Below are positions 24,002 through 35,488 of a DNA stretch of 64,000 nt, in pieces. Both the position numbers and the translations under genes were made by a program. How positions within the stretch are numbered: the first letter of the stretch is position 1; each line of letters starts with the position of its first letter. The notes beneath the pieces are model-generated. The model saw only the letters and a list, made by a program, of their open reading frames with translations, searched no databases and was not told the origin of the DNA. Source of the DNA: Anarhynchus alexandrinus (taxonomy: Eukaryota > Chordata > Aves > Charadriiformes > Charadriidae); NCBI GenBank assembly GCA_008711295.1, contig VUYV01000100.1, positions 2,448,295 to 2,512,294 on the forward strand. Reading direction: 5' to 3'.

Positions 24002-26505
24002 GTATGTTTATACCTGTCCTCATCCCAAATTGCGCATTATTACATCTGATCATTTATGATCTGATGAACCAACCTTAGCATGGACATATTTAGATCTAGC
24101 TAGTTCCTTCACTTTGAAAATTATCACATGTGTGTTTATTAAGTGTGTCGTGCTTGAGCCTTATATAATGCTAAAAGTTAAGAACTGAGATATTCTACCA
24201 AGCCTACCGTATTCAAAGGAATAGTTGTTGTAATTCCATCTTGTTGCCTCCTCTCATTTAAGTAGTCCCGCTCACAAGTAGCCAAAGGTTACCTGAATAA
24301 GAAAAAAATGCAGAGTTCCGAGATTATTTATTAATAACATGCATGTTTACCTCATTCAATACAGATGCGTGTTTTACTTTTCTTGACTGATTGCAATACA
24401 TTTCCATAACTGAAAAAAACCAATTTGGTTATATTTTCTAGTCAGATAGTTCTCTGCATAAAGCTCACTGAAAGTTTATATCGCGTTTAAAGTTCATTTC
24501 CATTCTGAATTTGGCAAGCAGTTTTTTAATACAGGAAAATCATATTTAAATTATCTATGCTAAATGGCAGATTTTAATTGCACTTTATACTTTTCTTTCC
24601 TCTTTTACACGATAGGTGATTTGGAATATTGAGCAAGCATGTGAAATCCCTGACATGTAGAGAGTCTTCATTTAAAAGTTAAATGGTACTGAATTGGAAT
24701 ATGCCTACTGTCTCCATCAAAGTCTGCTGTCCTATTCTGACAGGGCTCAACCCTGCATGGTACTTCACAGTTATAAATGTGACTGACGGAGTTTGTAGCA
24801 CTTTCAAACAATGCTTTTCAAGGACAGAGCAGTAATGCTTATTTACACATTGATTTCAAGTTACTCACTTGAGTGACTAAGGACTGTTTACACAGGTATG
24901 ATATTACCAGACTGCATTTGTCTCATTTAACGTATCAAAAATCAAAGACAGATGAAATATTGAGCAGAACTGTTTTTCAGCTCCTGTGTAAATCTCCTTT
25001 CTAATTCTGTTAACATATTCCCTGATGTTTTAAATCCTTCTTCTCCTGTGCTTTATTTTAGGATAGAGAAAGAACTTTTCAGCTATTTTATTCTTAAACA
25101 GTAAAAAGACATGAAGGCAAATGAAGAAATTAGAATCTCATAGAATAAATGAGATATGTAATGGTCTGAAATACTATAATTTCTTGAGGAAAGAATAAGA
25201 AAGATAAGGAAATGAGGAGGGGTAGCTACAATCTTACTGACATCACAGAAATCTGCTGTATTAAGAATCAAGTGACCTTAAATGCCACAGGGCCATTAAA
25301 AGTAATGGGATGTGATCTCAAGCCAGTGAGTTATGTGAAGCCAATTCCTTCTCAGGGGCTCAAGCTGTAACATCCACATTAATGTATTAGTATCAGTAGA
25401 TGAAACATAACGAATACTACATCTCATTTACATAATGGATGAGACTAGGGAAGCAGTTCCAGATGGCTGATGAGCACCTTGAGCCAAAAGAGGAAAATTT
25501 TTTTTTGACATATCAGCATCCACAAGTCTCAAGAGCTGAGATTAGATCAGGCTGATGAGAATATGGACTTTGAGTGATTTGTTGCCCTTACGTTTGAAGA
25601 AAGTTAAAATACCCCTCAAGAACAGCAACATTCCATGCAGCTGTGAGACCTTTTCTGCTTATTGTTGTCATTTGCTTGTAGCTGTCTCAGGTAGTTCAAT
25701 GGAAATTAGAGGTGTAAACTTCAGGAAAAATCTTATTGTCCGACAAGTTTTGCAGAATATGTCTTCAAAGAGTCAACTCACATGTTCAAAGTCAAAGTCA
25801 TATTTATGCATTGTACTGGATTGGTACCTTAATGCACATAATGCACGTTGTGTGGAAATGCTGGACTATTCATGAACTCAGTACAACACTCAAACGTTCT
25901 AACACTTTAACGACAAATGAGAATGCAATGTCCTTTTTTACAACCATAGGCTTGCTTTATAAATGATCTGTCCAAGCCTGGCACAGGTATAAAATCAAAT
26001 GCATTGGATCGGCTTTATCAGTGCATTGAATTATGTGTTACTGGAAGAAGGAGTCTGTTTTGCCACTGAAAGAAGGACCTGATGTCCTTGATGACTTCTT
26101 ATTCTTGGACAAGGCTGTTTTTTGTGAATGAGCTAAAGAAGGGCAGGAAATACTTTCCCCGAGGGATGAAAACTGTAGGTGTTTCAAGAGTTTCAGTCAG
26201 TCCATAGGTAAGATATTTCTGTGTACCTACCAGTACTGAGAAATCTCAACTGCAATGATTGATGTGCTTTGCTTACTATCTTAGAATTATATTATGGTTA
26301 AACTCCCATTTATAAAACCAATATTATGTCAGAGTTAGAGCCATTTCCAGATTTGCAGTCAGGAAAAAGTCCTGTCTTACCGTGTTCCCTCTCCCCAGTT
26401 AGACTGGCAATGACTTTAGAGAGTTTTTGCCTTTCTGTAGCAGACAGTGCAATCTACTTCCTAGAATAACTGTGGCAATTTAAGTCAGTGTTTTTGCTCT
26501 TTCAG

Positions 26506-26632
26506 AAGGCTGTACCATTGGCAAAATTATTTTCTGGGGCACGTTATTCTAATTTGTTGCTCTCATGCATTAAAGATACCGAGTATAAAAGAGTATTTGA
26601 AGGAGCGATTTCATCATTCCGAAGAGGTGGAG
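26506..26632 (+). other. Exon-like candidate, unrecognised
   Basis: The acceptor-like tract 'gtttttgctctttcag' is followed by 127 open bases and a good donor (GGAG|GTGAGA). The frame starts at phase 0 and ends at phase 1. It reads KAVPLAKLFSGARYSNLLL and continues to FRRGG. The segment holds several CpGs, which is unusual for the local background. No known domain is recognised, and its end phase does fit the 35331 candidate downstream. Confidence 0.18.
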
Positions 26633-27867
26633 GTGAGACAGAAGAGATGCACTTGGGGAGCCTTACAGATTTCACGTGGTGGCCTACAATTCCTGATGCT
26701 AATTCAGTGCCTAGAAAAGCGTAGGCTAGACTTCTATTTTGTAGCTTTTTCTATCTGAAGTAAATATCAGAACACAAAATATAGAAACTTGGGGAATCTC
26801 AAGTGAAACATTATAGATTTGAGTGTTTATGAGTGCATATGTGTGTGTGCATGTGTGTGTGCACGCTTTAAATATATATATTTGTAGGAGTAAGGGATGG
26901 GAAGGAGTTATGTAGACCATTTGGTAGAAGGTCATTCCATATTTGGAGAACAAGCTCAGAAAATTTGTCAAAGTTTGTCAACAGTTTTTGGATTTAAAAA
27001 GCTTATCAACACTTGTCCTTTCTCAAACATTGGTTTGATTTTTGGTATTCCAAAAAAATGTTGCCAGCAAATTCCTACCAAGAAATTGCAGGAGGAAATA
27101 TTTCTTAGTACAGGGAAGCTTCATGTGGAATTTCCAGTCCTCAGAGACCTGCTTAGGTGAGATGCTGCTGTGTGGAATTTAAGGCATTTGCTGCCTTGCA
27201 GGATTATGCTGTACAGTGAACAAGAAGTAGAGAGGGCTACTGGATTTCGGAGGCTTGGAAAAACAGATTGCCTGTTTTCAAAGTTCTGTTATGTTAGTTA
27301 AGTTTCTTTCTGCTGTGGTTCTAAGATTTTCAGGATAAAAAATATCTTTTTTTTTTTTAAAAAAAACATCGAAACTAAAGAACATTGGGTTACAGCTTGA
27401 CAAGAAATGAAAATAAGGGTATACATAGAATTATAAAACTGGTTCTAAATCAGCCCTAATATGCTAACAAAGTCTATCAGAGGGAAGTTACCAGCAAGAG
27501 GGAAAAATTAAATACAAATCTAAAAGCACTGCATTTAAATTATATCAGAATGTAACTCTATAAAAAGCTGTTATGCTACAACATGCAACAATTGTTTTTT
27601 TGCTGAAATAACCTTTCTATAGTCTTAAAATTAAAAAAAAAGATAACAAAACAGCTAATGGAATTATTTAAAGAAGGTTTTCTTTTTACTTTCTCCCCCA
27701 CTCTTTTCCTTTCTTAAAAATCAGTAACAAAATTACTGTTAACTTGATGCATTTTCTTTCACCTCTGGTCCGTGAGCACAATTATGGGCTGTGTATCATT
27801 GGAAATAGGATAAAAAGTCATCAAAATGATAACAATGTTGGGAGGTGAGGTGAAATGAAGAAGGTAT

Positions 27868-27896
27868 GATGCAAATGCATCCTTTTGTGCCACGTG
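27868..27896. promoter_or_regulatory. Octamer-like palindrome plus E-box
   Basis: GATGCAAATGCATC (27868-27881) contains the octamer ATGCAAAT and is a palindrome with 6-bp arms around AA. This arrangement resembles the MORE-type site bound by POU-factor dimers (typically ATGCATATGCAT). A canonical E-box, CACGTG, follows at 27891-27896. The motifs are directly visible. Any regulatory activity is inference, since both occur by chance in a window this large. Confidence 0.25.
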
Positions 27897-28999
27897 AAGC
27901 ATAGAATAAAAGCATCCCTCATTGCAGGGAAGTGGCTGTGAAACACATTTGAGAACAGCAGCTAGTTTTATGTTGACTTAATATTAAGTTAATATTGATT
28001 GAGATGAAACAGCCAAAACATGAATAGATACACTGATTCATATTATTATGTACTTTTGGCAGCTCTATTTTTTTTGTAAGCTTAATGAAAGATATAGTCA
28101 AACTAATTCATCCCTAGTGGTTTGTCTTATTTAGAGATCTTCTACTGTCTGCTTTGTCTATTTTCTCTTAATTTGTTCAAACAAACACTTTTTCGATCCT
28201 TAAATTAAGTTGGCTTTTTGCTTCTCCCTCAAGACAATTGCACATCATTAGAGAGGTGGTGGAACAAGTACAATTGCAAACATCTGCTACTATGGTACAG
28301 TGATGCCGTAAGCTGATCTGCAGTCATTGTGACTGTCAGGATTTCAAGTTTATGTAAAGGTCACATTGCTTGATTGTGGATAAATGACCCTGGGATTTCA
28401 TGCCATAATTAAGGGCCTATAGACTCATTTTGATTATTCAGTAAATTTGTTATGTGAAGGGAGAAGCTATATGAAGTCAAGTAAGTGTCCAGAAGTGTTT
28501 TCTTTGTGTGCTTTTTTATTACTTGTGAAATATTCTCGATCATTTATATCACATGGTATTTCCAGATACCTAAACCTCTGCAGATGGGAGAAAATAGTAC
28601 TGTAATGGTATGATAGAATGAATTATTAAATTGTACTGCTGCTAGGCATGGCTATTTAAGTTCATACAGAATATGAGTACTGCACATGAACAGACACTTT
28701 TCCTGAGTTTAAAACTCAGGACTGGTGGGTTTTTTTCTTTTTACTGTCTGCGTACCAAACTGATTTATAATTACTAGCATCCTATCTTTTATAGCCTGGC
28801 AACTAATGTATGATCCTACAAGGATAGATTTCCTTAACATATGGAAATAAGATTTCTCGACTAATTACAGAAGTTAGTTGCACAAATAAGCACCTCTGCC
28901 TAAATCCTAAAACATTGTCACACTCCCATCTATCACTGTAGTCAGAGAAGCTATGTACCTACTTCCCTTTAGGGATCAGGTTCTTCATTTTGTTTGGAC

Positions 29000-29080
29000 A
29001 GATCTTCAGTTAGTGTAAATTGGAATTGCTTCATTGCTTTCAGAAGGGTGATAACAATTTATGCCAGCTCAAAATGTGGT
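29000..29080. repeat. Decayed palindromic sauropsid-type repeat
   Basis: The left arm 'cagttagtgtaaattggaat' and right arm 'ataacaatttatgccagct' are imperfect reverse complements around 'tgcttcattgctttcag'. This follows the pattern 'cagctggtgtaaat...ccattgacttcaatgg...atttacaccagctg' that I know from turtle and crocodile genomes. The function is unknown. It is probably an old inverted-repeat transposon or foldback element. Confidence 0.4.
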
Positions 29081-29745
29081 GCTTAATCTCAGGACTGAGA
29101 GAGGAAGGTGAAAAAAAGGAACACTCCATATCAACAGAAAAAAAAAATAGCTTCCAGTCTTAAAACAAGACGATGGAAAATTTAATGCAAGTTATAAATA
29201 GGGCCATTAATTTGATATACAGTGCTCTAGCAGCATACTCCATTAAGCATCCATATTTACTTAGCTGCTACTGTGCTACCAACACGACAAAGCAAAGTTA
29301 CTACGTGAAACCTTCCATCATATTGTATTAGTTGTGTGTTTCAGACTTGATTAAAATGCACATAGTTGTACAATAAAGCTTCCGGATTTGCCAAGTGTCC
29401 ACTTGATATCATAATACCTTGTGTTAAAACAGGGGTGATATGTTTGATATGTCTGATTCTGAATCGACTTGGTCTGTGTGAGTTTAGAAGCTTGACTTCT
29501 TGGGTTGAAAAACATTACAACCTTGTTAGAAAAACATGGAATTGATAAGAAAACCTTAGCTAAAGCACAATTATTTTTTTTTTTTAAAGGAGATGAACAC
29601 ATGAAAAATCCGTCCACAGAGAAGTGAAAAAAAATCAAATGATAGGGTTAGATGATTGGCTAATGAAGATAAATTGAGTTTCAGTCCCAGAGGACAAGGG
29701 CCGAAGGCATGAGCACCCTTCCCACTGTTGTGATCAAAAAGACAG

Positions 29746-29990
29746 ACACAGAATATAAGACTAGCAAGAACCTCCAAGGTCAGTGAATCCAATTCCCATA
29801 AAAGCAGGCAATTATTTCATAGTGCCTTATACATGTAATTCATAATGTCACATTACACTGCCTACAGATGGCTTGGGAGAGGGGGTTGTTCTCACTATTC
29901 ATTCCTATTGGAAGATGGTTCAGACCTTTATTTCTTTTGTGACTAGAAGCAACTTCTAATTACTATCCTAACTTTATTCATTTCAGTCCC
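29746..29990 (-). mobile_element. CR1: Old, diverged CR1 3' fragment, minus strand
   Basis: Read on the plus strand, the blocks 'cacagaatataaga', 'gaacctccaaggtcagtga', 'atccaattccc' and 'aaagcaggcaatt' align in order with the antisense CR1 3' region ('atagaatatcagggttggaagggacctcaggaggtcatctagtcc...ctcaaagcagg'). The later 'ttcctattggaag' and 'cttctaattactatcctaac' blocks match the antisense protein-end region. It is far more diverged than the young copies at 4, 10 and 41 kb. Confidence 0.5.
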
Positions 29991-30089
29991 TCCTAAAATT
30001 TCCAGGTCCTCAGGGTTACCCTACCTTCCACTCAGTTCAGTAAATAGTTCACAAGAATCTGTGTCAAGGAATATCACTGTAAAATTGTA

Positions 30090-30160
30090 TACTGAGTTTG
30101 GAGGTAACCAGATTAGATTCTGCAGTGGTCCCTTTTGGCCTGTTTTCACTTTTCCCATTG
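30090..30160 (+). mobile_element. Possible old CR1/L3 3' tail
   Basis: 'aaccagattagattctgcag' followed by 'tggtcccttttggcctg' resembles the old CR1/L3 3' tail ('cagactagatgatctaatggtcccttctggcct'). Only this short block is recognisable, so the call is tentative. Confidence 0.35.
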
Positions 30161-30169
30161 ATCAGCTCA

Positions 30170-33100
30170 ATAGCAGTGACTGTACAGAAAGTAGACTTGA
30201 AATAACGCAGAGAGCTGCGATAACAACTTCGTAGTTAACTTGCCCAATAACTTTCCAACCATCTCACTGAGGATTTTATAAACTCTTATTTTCGGTTTCC
30301 TGGGGTTTGGTGGTGGGGTTTTTTTTGTTTGTTTGTTTTATTTTGATTTTTTGAGACTCATTATTTCTCTTGGTCAGCTTTCATTCATTAAGTTTTCATG
30401 AAAAAAAGGCCATTCTCCGGCTAAGGAGACGTCTTCTGTTCTTAGGGAAGAGTGAGTTGTCTGACAGGCAACATAAAGGAGCTCGCCTTGCTCCTCCTTG
30501 AGTATTTAACTTGTTTGCAGTTAAGTAAACTAGAGGGCTTCAGTCAATAATACACATAAACAATAACATTTACAGAAACATATTTTTAATACTTAAAGAA
30601 TTTTGGATACATTAGGAACATCTCCAACAGATCCATAGTTAAGAGCATAAGCATTTTCACATTAAGGATTTAGATGCATATAATTTGCTTATCTTTCTGT
30701 AGATGTAACTTTACTTCTCTAATTCATCTAAAGACTGGAAGACAGTTGTGTTTTGTTGTGGCCTGTGAAAGTAATTTAAATGCTATTGATGAAAGATCGG
30801 CATGTTCTGACTAGCAGTAGCCTTGTTTACAGTAAGAATCAAAACTGTGTGAACGCAACCTTTAGCTCAGAAGAAGAAATTAATTTGGTCCAAAGGAGAA
30901 ATTTATTGAGGAGATATCTTACATTCAATACATCTTTTTGTGATACAATTACAATCACCTAATTGCAGATTTTACCCCAAACCTTTCTGTACCAAGATCA
31001 ACTCTGTCTAGCTATTACAGGGTTTTATTCCCATAACCATCTGCTGTGCTTTATATACTGTTATTTTTTTAACAATGAGACCATGCTGTTGCAGATATCT
31101 GGAAATATTTGATGGAAAAACGTCAAAGCCAAATGGATCATAGCACGGCTCTTGCAGTGACTGAGAGAAACTGCTGTTCCTTTGCTGTACCTTTTTCTCC
31201 TTTTTTCTTCTTCTTGCAAGTTCTCCCAAACCACTAATCAATTTCCCAGTCCTTACATGTTCCATCCAAGACAAATAGAAAGAGAAGAAAATAGCATTTC
31301 TTATACCAAATTGCCATTGAAATATTTTTCACTGAACCATCAAAACAGTTTATGTCCACTCTTTCAGGAGACCATGATTTATGCAATGTTTCGAAACCTG
31401 TCTCCAGAGGTGTTTGCTCTTCACACTCAGTATCCCGTAAGGATACAGTGAAGTCATTGAATTCATTGCCAGACTTCAAACCTAAGAAAACAAAACAAAA
31501 AAAAGTCACTTTTTCTCTTTTATATTTATAATTTATATATTCCAAATATTTAAAATCTCTTATTTCATATGCAAAAGAAATAATACAGACATGCAAAAAG
31601 AAGCACATAATATTGATATTCTTCTAACTACTCCACTAACAAAAAGTAATGAAAATCGAAGTTCCCAACTTTAAGTAGCAAAGGAATCATTTTAAATTGG
31701 TGCACCAAGCTTTGAGGTTTTCTTGAATGCATATTGGTAAATCTTGCCAGCTGTTTTTCAGAGAATCTCAGTGATCTGGAAATCACTCCAAACAAGGTGC
31801 CATTCTTTGAATGTTATCTCACTCTTTGGTGTGTAGCAACTGAACTAATAGAAAGCTTTATTCAATCTTAGTGAAACTTAACTTAGCTTGAAATTAAGTT
31901 TTTGATCATAATTCCTGCTTGGAGAAATCAATATGAAGCTAGTGAGCATTGTGTCCATTCCACAAGGTCTTTAAATGCTGTATTCCTACTGTATAATAGC
32001 CTATTTCACATCAATATAATCTGTGCTACAAAGAGTCAATTAATTTCAGTCTGGATAATGAAGGTATGTTCTGAACACTTTGGAGCTATCAGCCAGACAC
32101 AGTAGGTTTGAATGCAGTTATGTTGCCAAGACTTTCTGAATGCTCAAGGGTCTAGGAAATAGATGAAAGTTGCAGAGCAAACAAATAATAAAATCAAAGC
32201 TAAAAGTGGGGGCTAAAGTGGTAAATCGGCTATATGCCCTTTATCTCTGGAGATTATTGCTCCAACTCTGCATTAGGACCAACAGTGAAAATAATTTTAA
32301 TGGCTTCAATCTGATCCTCCGGGTACAGTTTATCCACATTACAGATTTCACTATACCATTAAGAATGATATCCATTTTTCTTCTAAAGAAAGGTGTGGAA
32401 CAGGAATAACAGAGGACACTTCACAGACACAATCACAGGATTGATGTATGTTGGCAGAGCAATGTGTGAAGACTGTAGGCCTGTAATAGCCAGGGGATTA
32501 AGTATGGATTAAGGTGGACTGAAGGGGGCTATTGAGAACTCTGTATGACCTCTATCTGCACAATAGTACTAATATTCAGACCTTAGCACCATGAACACCG
32601 TTTTCATCAGTATAGTTATTAACTGCAATAAATTAATGTATATCTGAAGATCAGGAGCCTATGGTAGCTTATGTCCTACAAGGCTGGGTGTCGCAAATCA
32701 TAAAAGGACTGCTTTTTTCACTTATCCTGATCTAGAAGTGCAATAAAAATGAGAGTGTGCTACATTTTAGAAATATTGCAATAATAATAGTAAACTAATA
32801 CAGTTGTAAGGTTTACTCAGTATTTGTTGTGTAAGCTGTACAAAGCTGAGGCCCATAAACATGAGGACTAGCTTGATTTATCACAGGTAATAATCCAAAC
32901 CATTTTTAGGGGTGCATTCTTGATCATTGTTTTATACATCACAAAGTGGTTTTGGAGCATATTTCTCCTTTGTTCTGTTTTGGCATTTAGTTCAAGTTTA
33001 ATCTTCTTGTACCAGCTCTTTCACTCCCATGGGCTGTTTCTATTGCTCTTCAGATATTCATTCGTGTAGCTGTCCTTTGCAATTACATTAACTCTCACTG

Positions 33101-34203
33101 CATCTGGGATCTTTCAAATGATAGAGCTGATCTGTTTATGAATGTAACTATAGCAATTCCTAGAGCCTGAATTTTTAAAGCAGCTGCCTCCAAGCTGATC
33201 CCTCAGATGTCACTGGTACCGTGTTGCCCAAGAGACCCTCTGATATTGTGTGCAGCTAGAAGCAACAAAAAAAGTTAAAACCCGATGCTGTCAACAAGAG
33301 AAACCTTGTGATATTGCCTGTGGTGTATCAGGTCCTCACTGTCTTTTCCAGGCCCTTCCATGCCTAAAGGATTTCTTGGGCACTCCAGAAAAGCCTTGCT
33401 CATCAAAACTGCAGCAGTGAAGCACTGAATGTCCCTCTCCCAAGTCCAGCATTGTGCCTTACATCAGCTAGAAAATTATTCTTGGTGAAGTACAAAGGGA
33501 AATGGGGAGAGCTGTAGCAAGTTCCCACAACTGTTATGTCCCATCTGTAGTTTCTATGCCAGTTAGCTTGCAGAAGACTCTTAACTAGGTAAAAACAACT
33601 TGCAAATACTAGCCAAAGACTTAATTTTTTGAATTTTTTGCAAGGACTAACATACCCTTTACCACGGATTCCATAGAAAACCACTACTTTGTTTTTTCTA
33701 CCAAAAAGCTTCAGAAGTCTTGAGAGTTTTGATATATTTACTAGTTGGCCATAAACTCAGAGTGAAATACTGACCCTATAGAAAGTAATCAAGTTCCAAC
33801 ATTGGCCTCTGTAGAGCCAACAGCTGGGGCTCTTGCTACCCTAACCACTAAGCTGGAGCATTGGCTAAAGATTCATTTGGGAAGAAGCTTATCGCACCTC
33901 ACTCGCCACTCTGCAGCATCACTAGTTTCAACTTGAAAAAGATTCAGAGAATAAATCTGGTTTGCTTTTGATAGGCAAACAGGATATAAAACCAGAGCGA
34001 CAGCAATGCCATGGATTTGTAACGGAGAGGATCAGGCGAAGAGATAGGAGGAAGGATGGAACAGGAGGAAGCAAGATTATTGATTTCTAAGTCCTGCACA
34101 TGCTGATATTTGATGAATTTGGACATCAGTAACAAAAGTTGATCCTTTCCATGTCCTTTGACTTCTACATCCAATGTGCTCTTCCTTAAAGAAAGGAAAA
34201 GAA
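30170..34203. other. Unique AT-rich sequence
   Basis: No confident gene or young repeat is seen. One exon-like minus-strand candidate (31307-31481) is listed separately. A T-rich stretch with GTTT repeats lies at about 30318-30340. Confidence 0.5.
31307..31481 (-). other. Exon-like candidate, unrecognised (minus)
   Basis: On the minus strand a T-rich tract 'ttttgttttgttttcttag' precedes a 175-base open segment. It begins at phase 1 (…GT TTG AAG TCT GGC) and reads LKSGNEFNDFTVSLRDTECE, then continues to SPERVDINCF. The suggested donor is TTTG|GTATAAG. Another open continuation is possible to GTAAGG near 31246. The composition looks protein-like (charged residues, few repeats), but I recognise no domain. 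The phase fits the candidate at 39564-39693, which ends with one spare G. Confidence 0.2.
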
Positions 34204-34371
34204 AAAGGAAAGGAAAGGAAAGGAAAGGAAAGGAAAGGAAAGGAAAGGAAAGGAAAGGAAAGGAAAGGAAAGGAAAGGAAAGGAAAGGAAAGGAAAGGAA
34301 AGGAAAGGAAAGGAAAGGAAAGGAAAGGAAAGGAAAGGAAAGGAAAGGAAAGGAAAGGAAAGGAAAGGAAA
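34204..34371. repeat. Pure AAAGG pentanucleotide microsatellite
   Basis: There are about 33 uninterrupted copies of AAAGG (168 bases) without a visible substitution, preceded by an imperfect GAAAGGAAAAGAAA stretch. All purines lie on the plus strand, so it is a polypurine mirror-repeat tract capable of triplex formation. The KGKER-type open frames through it are artefacts of the 15-base period. Such purity implies active slippage or recent expansion, and length is likely to vary between individuals. Confidence 0.98.
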
Positions 34372-35330
34372 TTTACTTGAGGGAAGAAAAAGATGAATTG
34401 AGTAAGTCTGTAAATGGAATCAGTCTCTTTTTTATACTCTTAAAACCAAAATATTCTCCACAAACCCTTCTGTACTCTGAAACAAATACCCAACAAAGAA
34501 AGAAAGCTGTTAAACATTTTCCTTGGCAACAAGGTTTTGCACTGAGCATGCTTCTGCCGAAATACCAGCTGTGAAATGTTTTGCGTGAAGTCAAGAGAAA
34601 GCCTTAATCTTCCAGTCGTTGGCATTTTGCTTATGCATTCAGCATATGTTATTCTTGTTCCTATTGTTATTATAGAACACGGTTTAAAAACTAGCTCTGT
34701 CTTTGTTCAATGGCAATGGTTATGAACAAATTAGAGTTCAAAAATGCATTTTCCTCTCTTATTTGAAATTCAAAGACACAATCTTTCATACAATGAGAGA
34801 TTTCAAATGGCACTTTGGAAAAGTATAGAAAAAATACATACAGTGATAAAAATACCATAGTATGATTTTATATACCTATACTCTGGTTATTCTCAGTCAA
34901 TTGCTGTAAAGTGTTCATAATGTAACCTTAGGGTAACACGAATTTTGCTCTAAGCATAAAATGCAGCAGAAGGTATAGAAGGGCAAAAATGTGGATGCCC
35001 TTTTTGCCAACTTTTTGATGTATGTGTTCTCATGAAAACCACAGAAAGCTTATGGATTTGATGTTAAAACAAGGGAAACTTTGTGGGTTTTGACTGGCCT
35101 TGGCTTAATTCTGTCTTGAAACTTAAAGACTTGTGGCAATGTTACTCCTAAAGCCAAACTCACTCTTAATGCAGATCTATGGAGGTCAAAGATCTTTTAC
35201 CTGGGATGAATTAGGTAACTAGGACCTCATGTTGTTCCACAGGGAATTTGTTACCTTTGAATATCAAGTTATTGCCATCACTCTCCCATTAAGAAGTAAA
35301 AATGTAAAGGGCTTTTTTTCCCACAATCAG

Positions 35331-35488
35331 TGCAATACCTTAATGAACTAAAAATATATCAGAATGGCTCATCTGTGGGAGGGCTTTTCTTGAGTGATGG
35401 CAGTAGGATGGAAAGTCAGTTTACTGTCCTGTGCATGAATGCGAGCTGGAACACTGTACAGCCTAACTGTGAGAAAGAATGTTTCCCA
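35331..35488 (+). other. Exon-like candidate, cysteine-bearing, unrecognised
   Basis: A strong acceptor-like tract 'gctttttttcccacaatcag' is followed by 158 open bases and the donor-like CCCA|GTGAGTAAG. In frame (entering at phase 1, leaving at phase 0) it reads QYLNELKIYQNGSSVGGLFL, then continues to VLCMNASWNTVQPNCEKECF. The C-x(4)-W-x(4)-P-x-C spacing at its end recalls the close of a Sushi/CCP module, but the rest of that module is not evident. I do not name a gene. It is the best plus-strand candidate and may still be chance. Confidence 0.22.

Larger units (their letters stand above)
23363..29745. other. Unique sequence, no confident gene
   Basis: AT-rich and mostly unique. It holds two exon-like plus-strand candidates (23920-24001, 26506-26632), a TG-rich tract near 26826-26862, a T/A homopolymer palindrome near 27348-27366, an octamer-like palindrome with an E-box (27868-27896) and a decayed palindromic repeat near 29 kb. 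The 28.2-28.45 kb part is complex in composition and could be conserved noncoding DNA. Confidence 0.45.

Noticed and set aside
26826..26862. TG-rich stretch
   Set aside because: It is interrupted and short, of low interest as a microsatellite.
27976..27989. 14-bp perfect palindrome ACTTAATATTAAGT
   Set aside because: AT-only palindromes of this length are expected by chance in AT-rich DNA.
34158..34574. 138-codon open frame rich in K, E, R and G
   Set aside because: It is generated by the AAAGG microsatellite, whose 15-base period avoids stops. It is not a gene.
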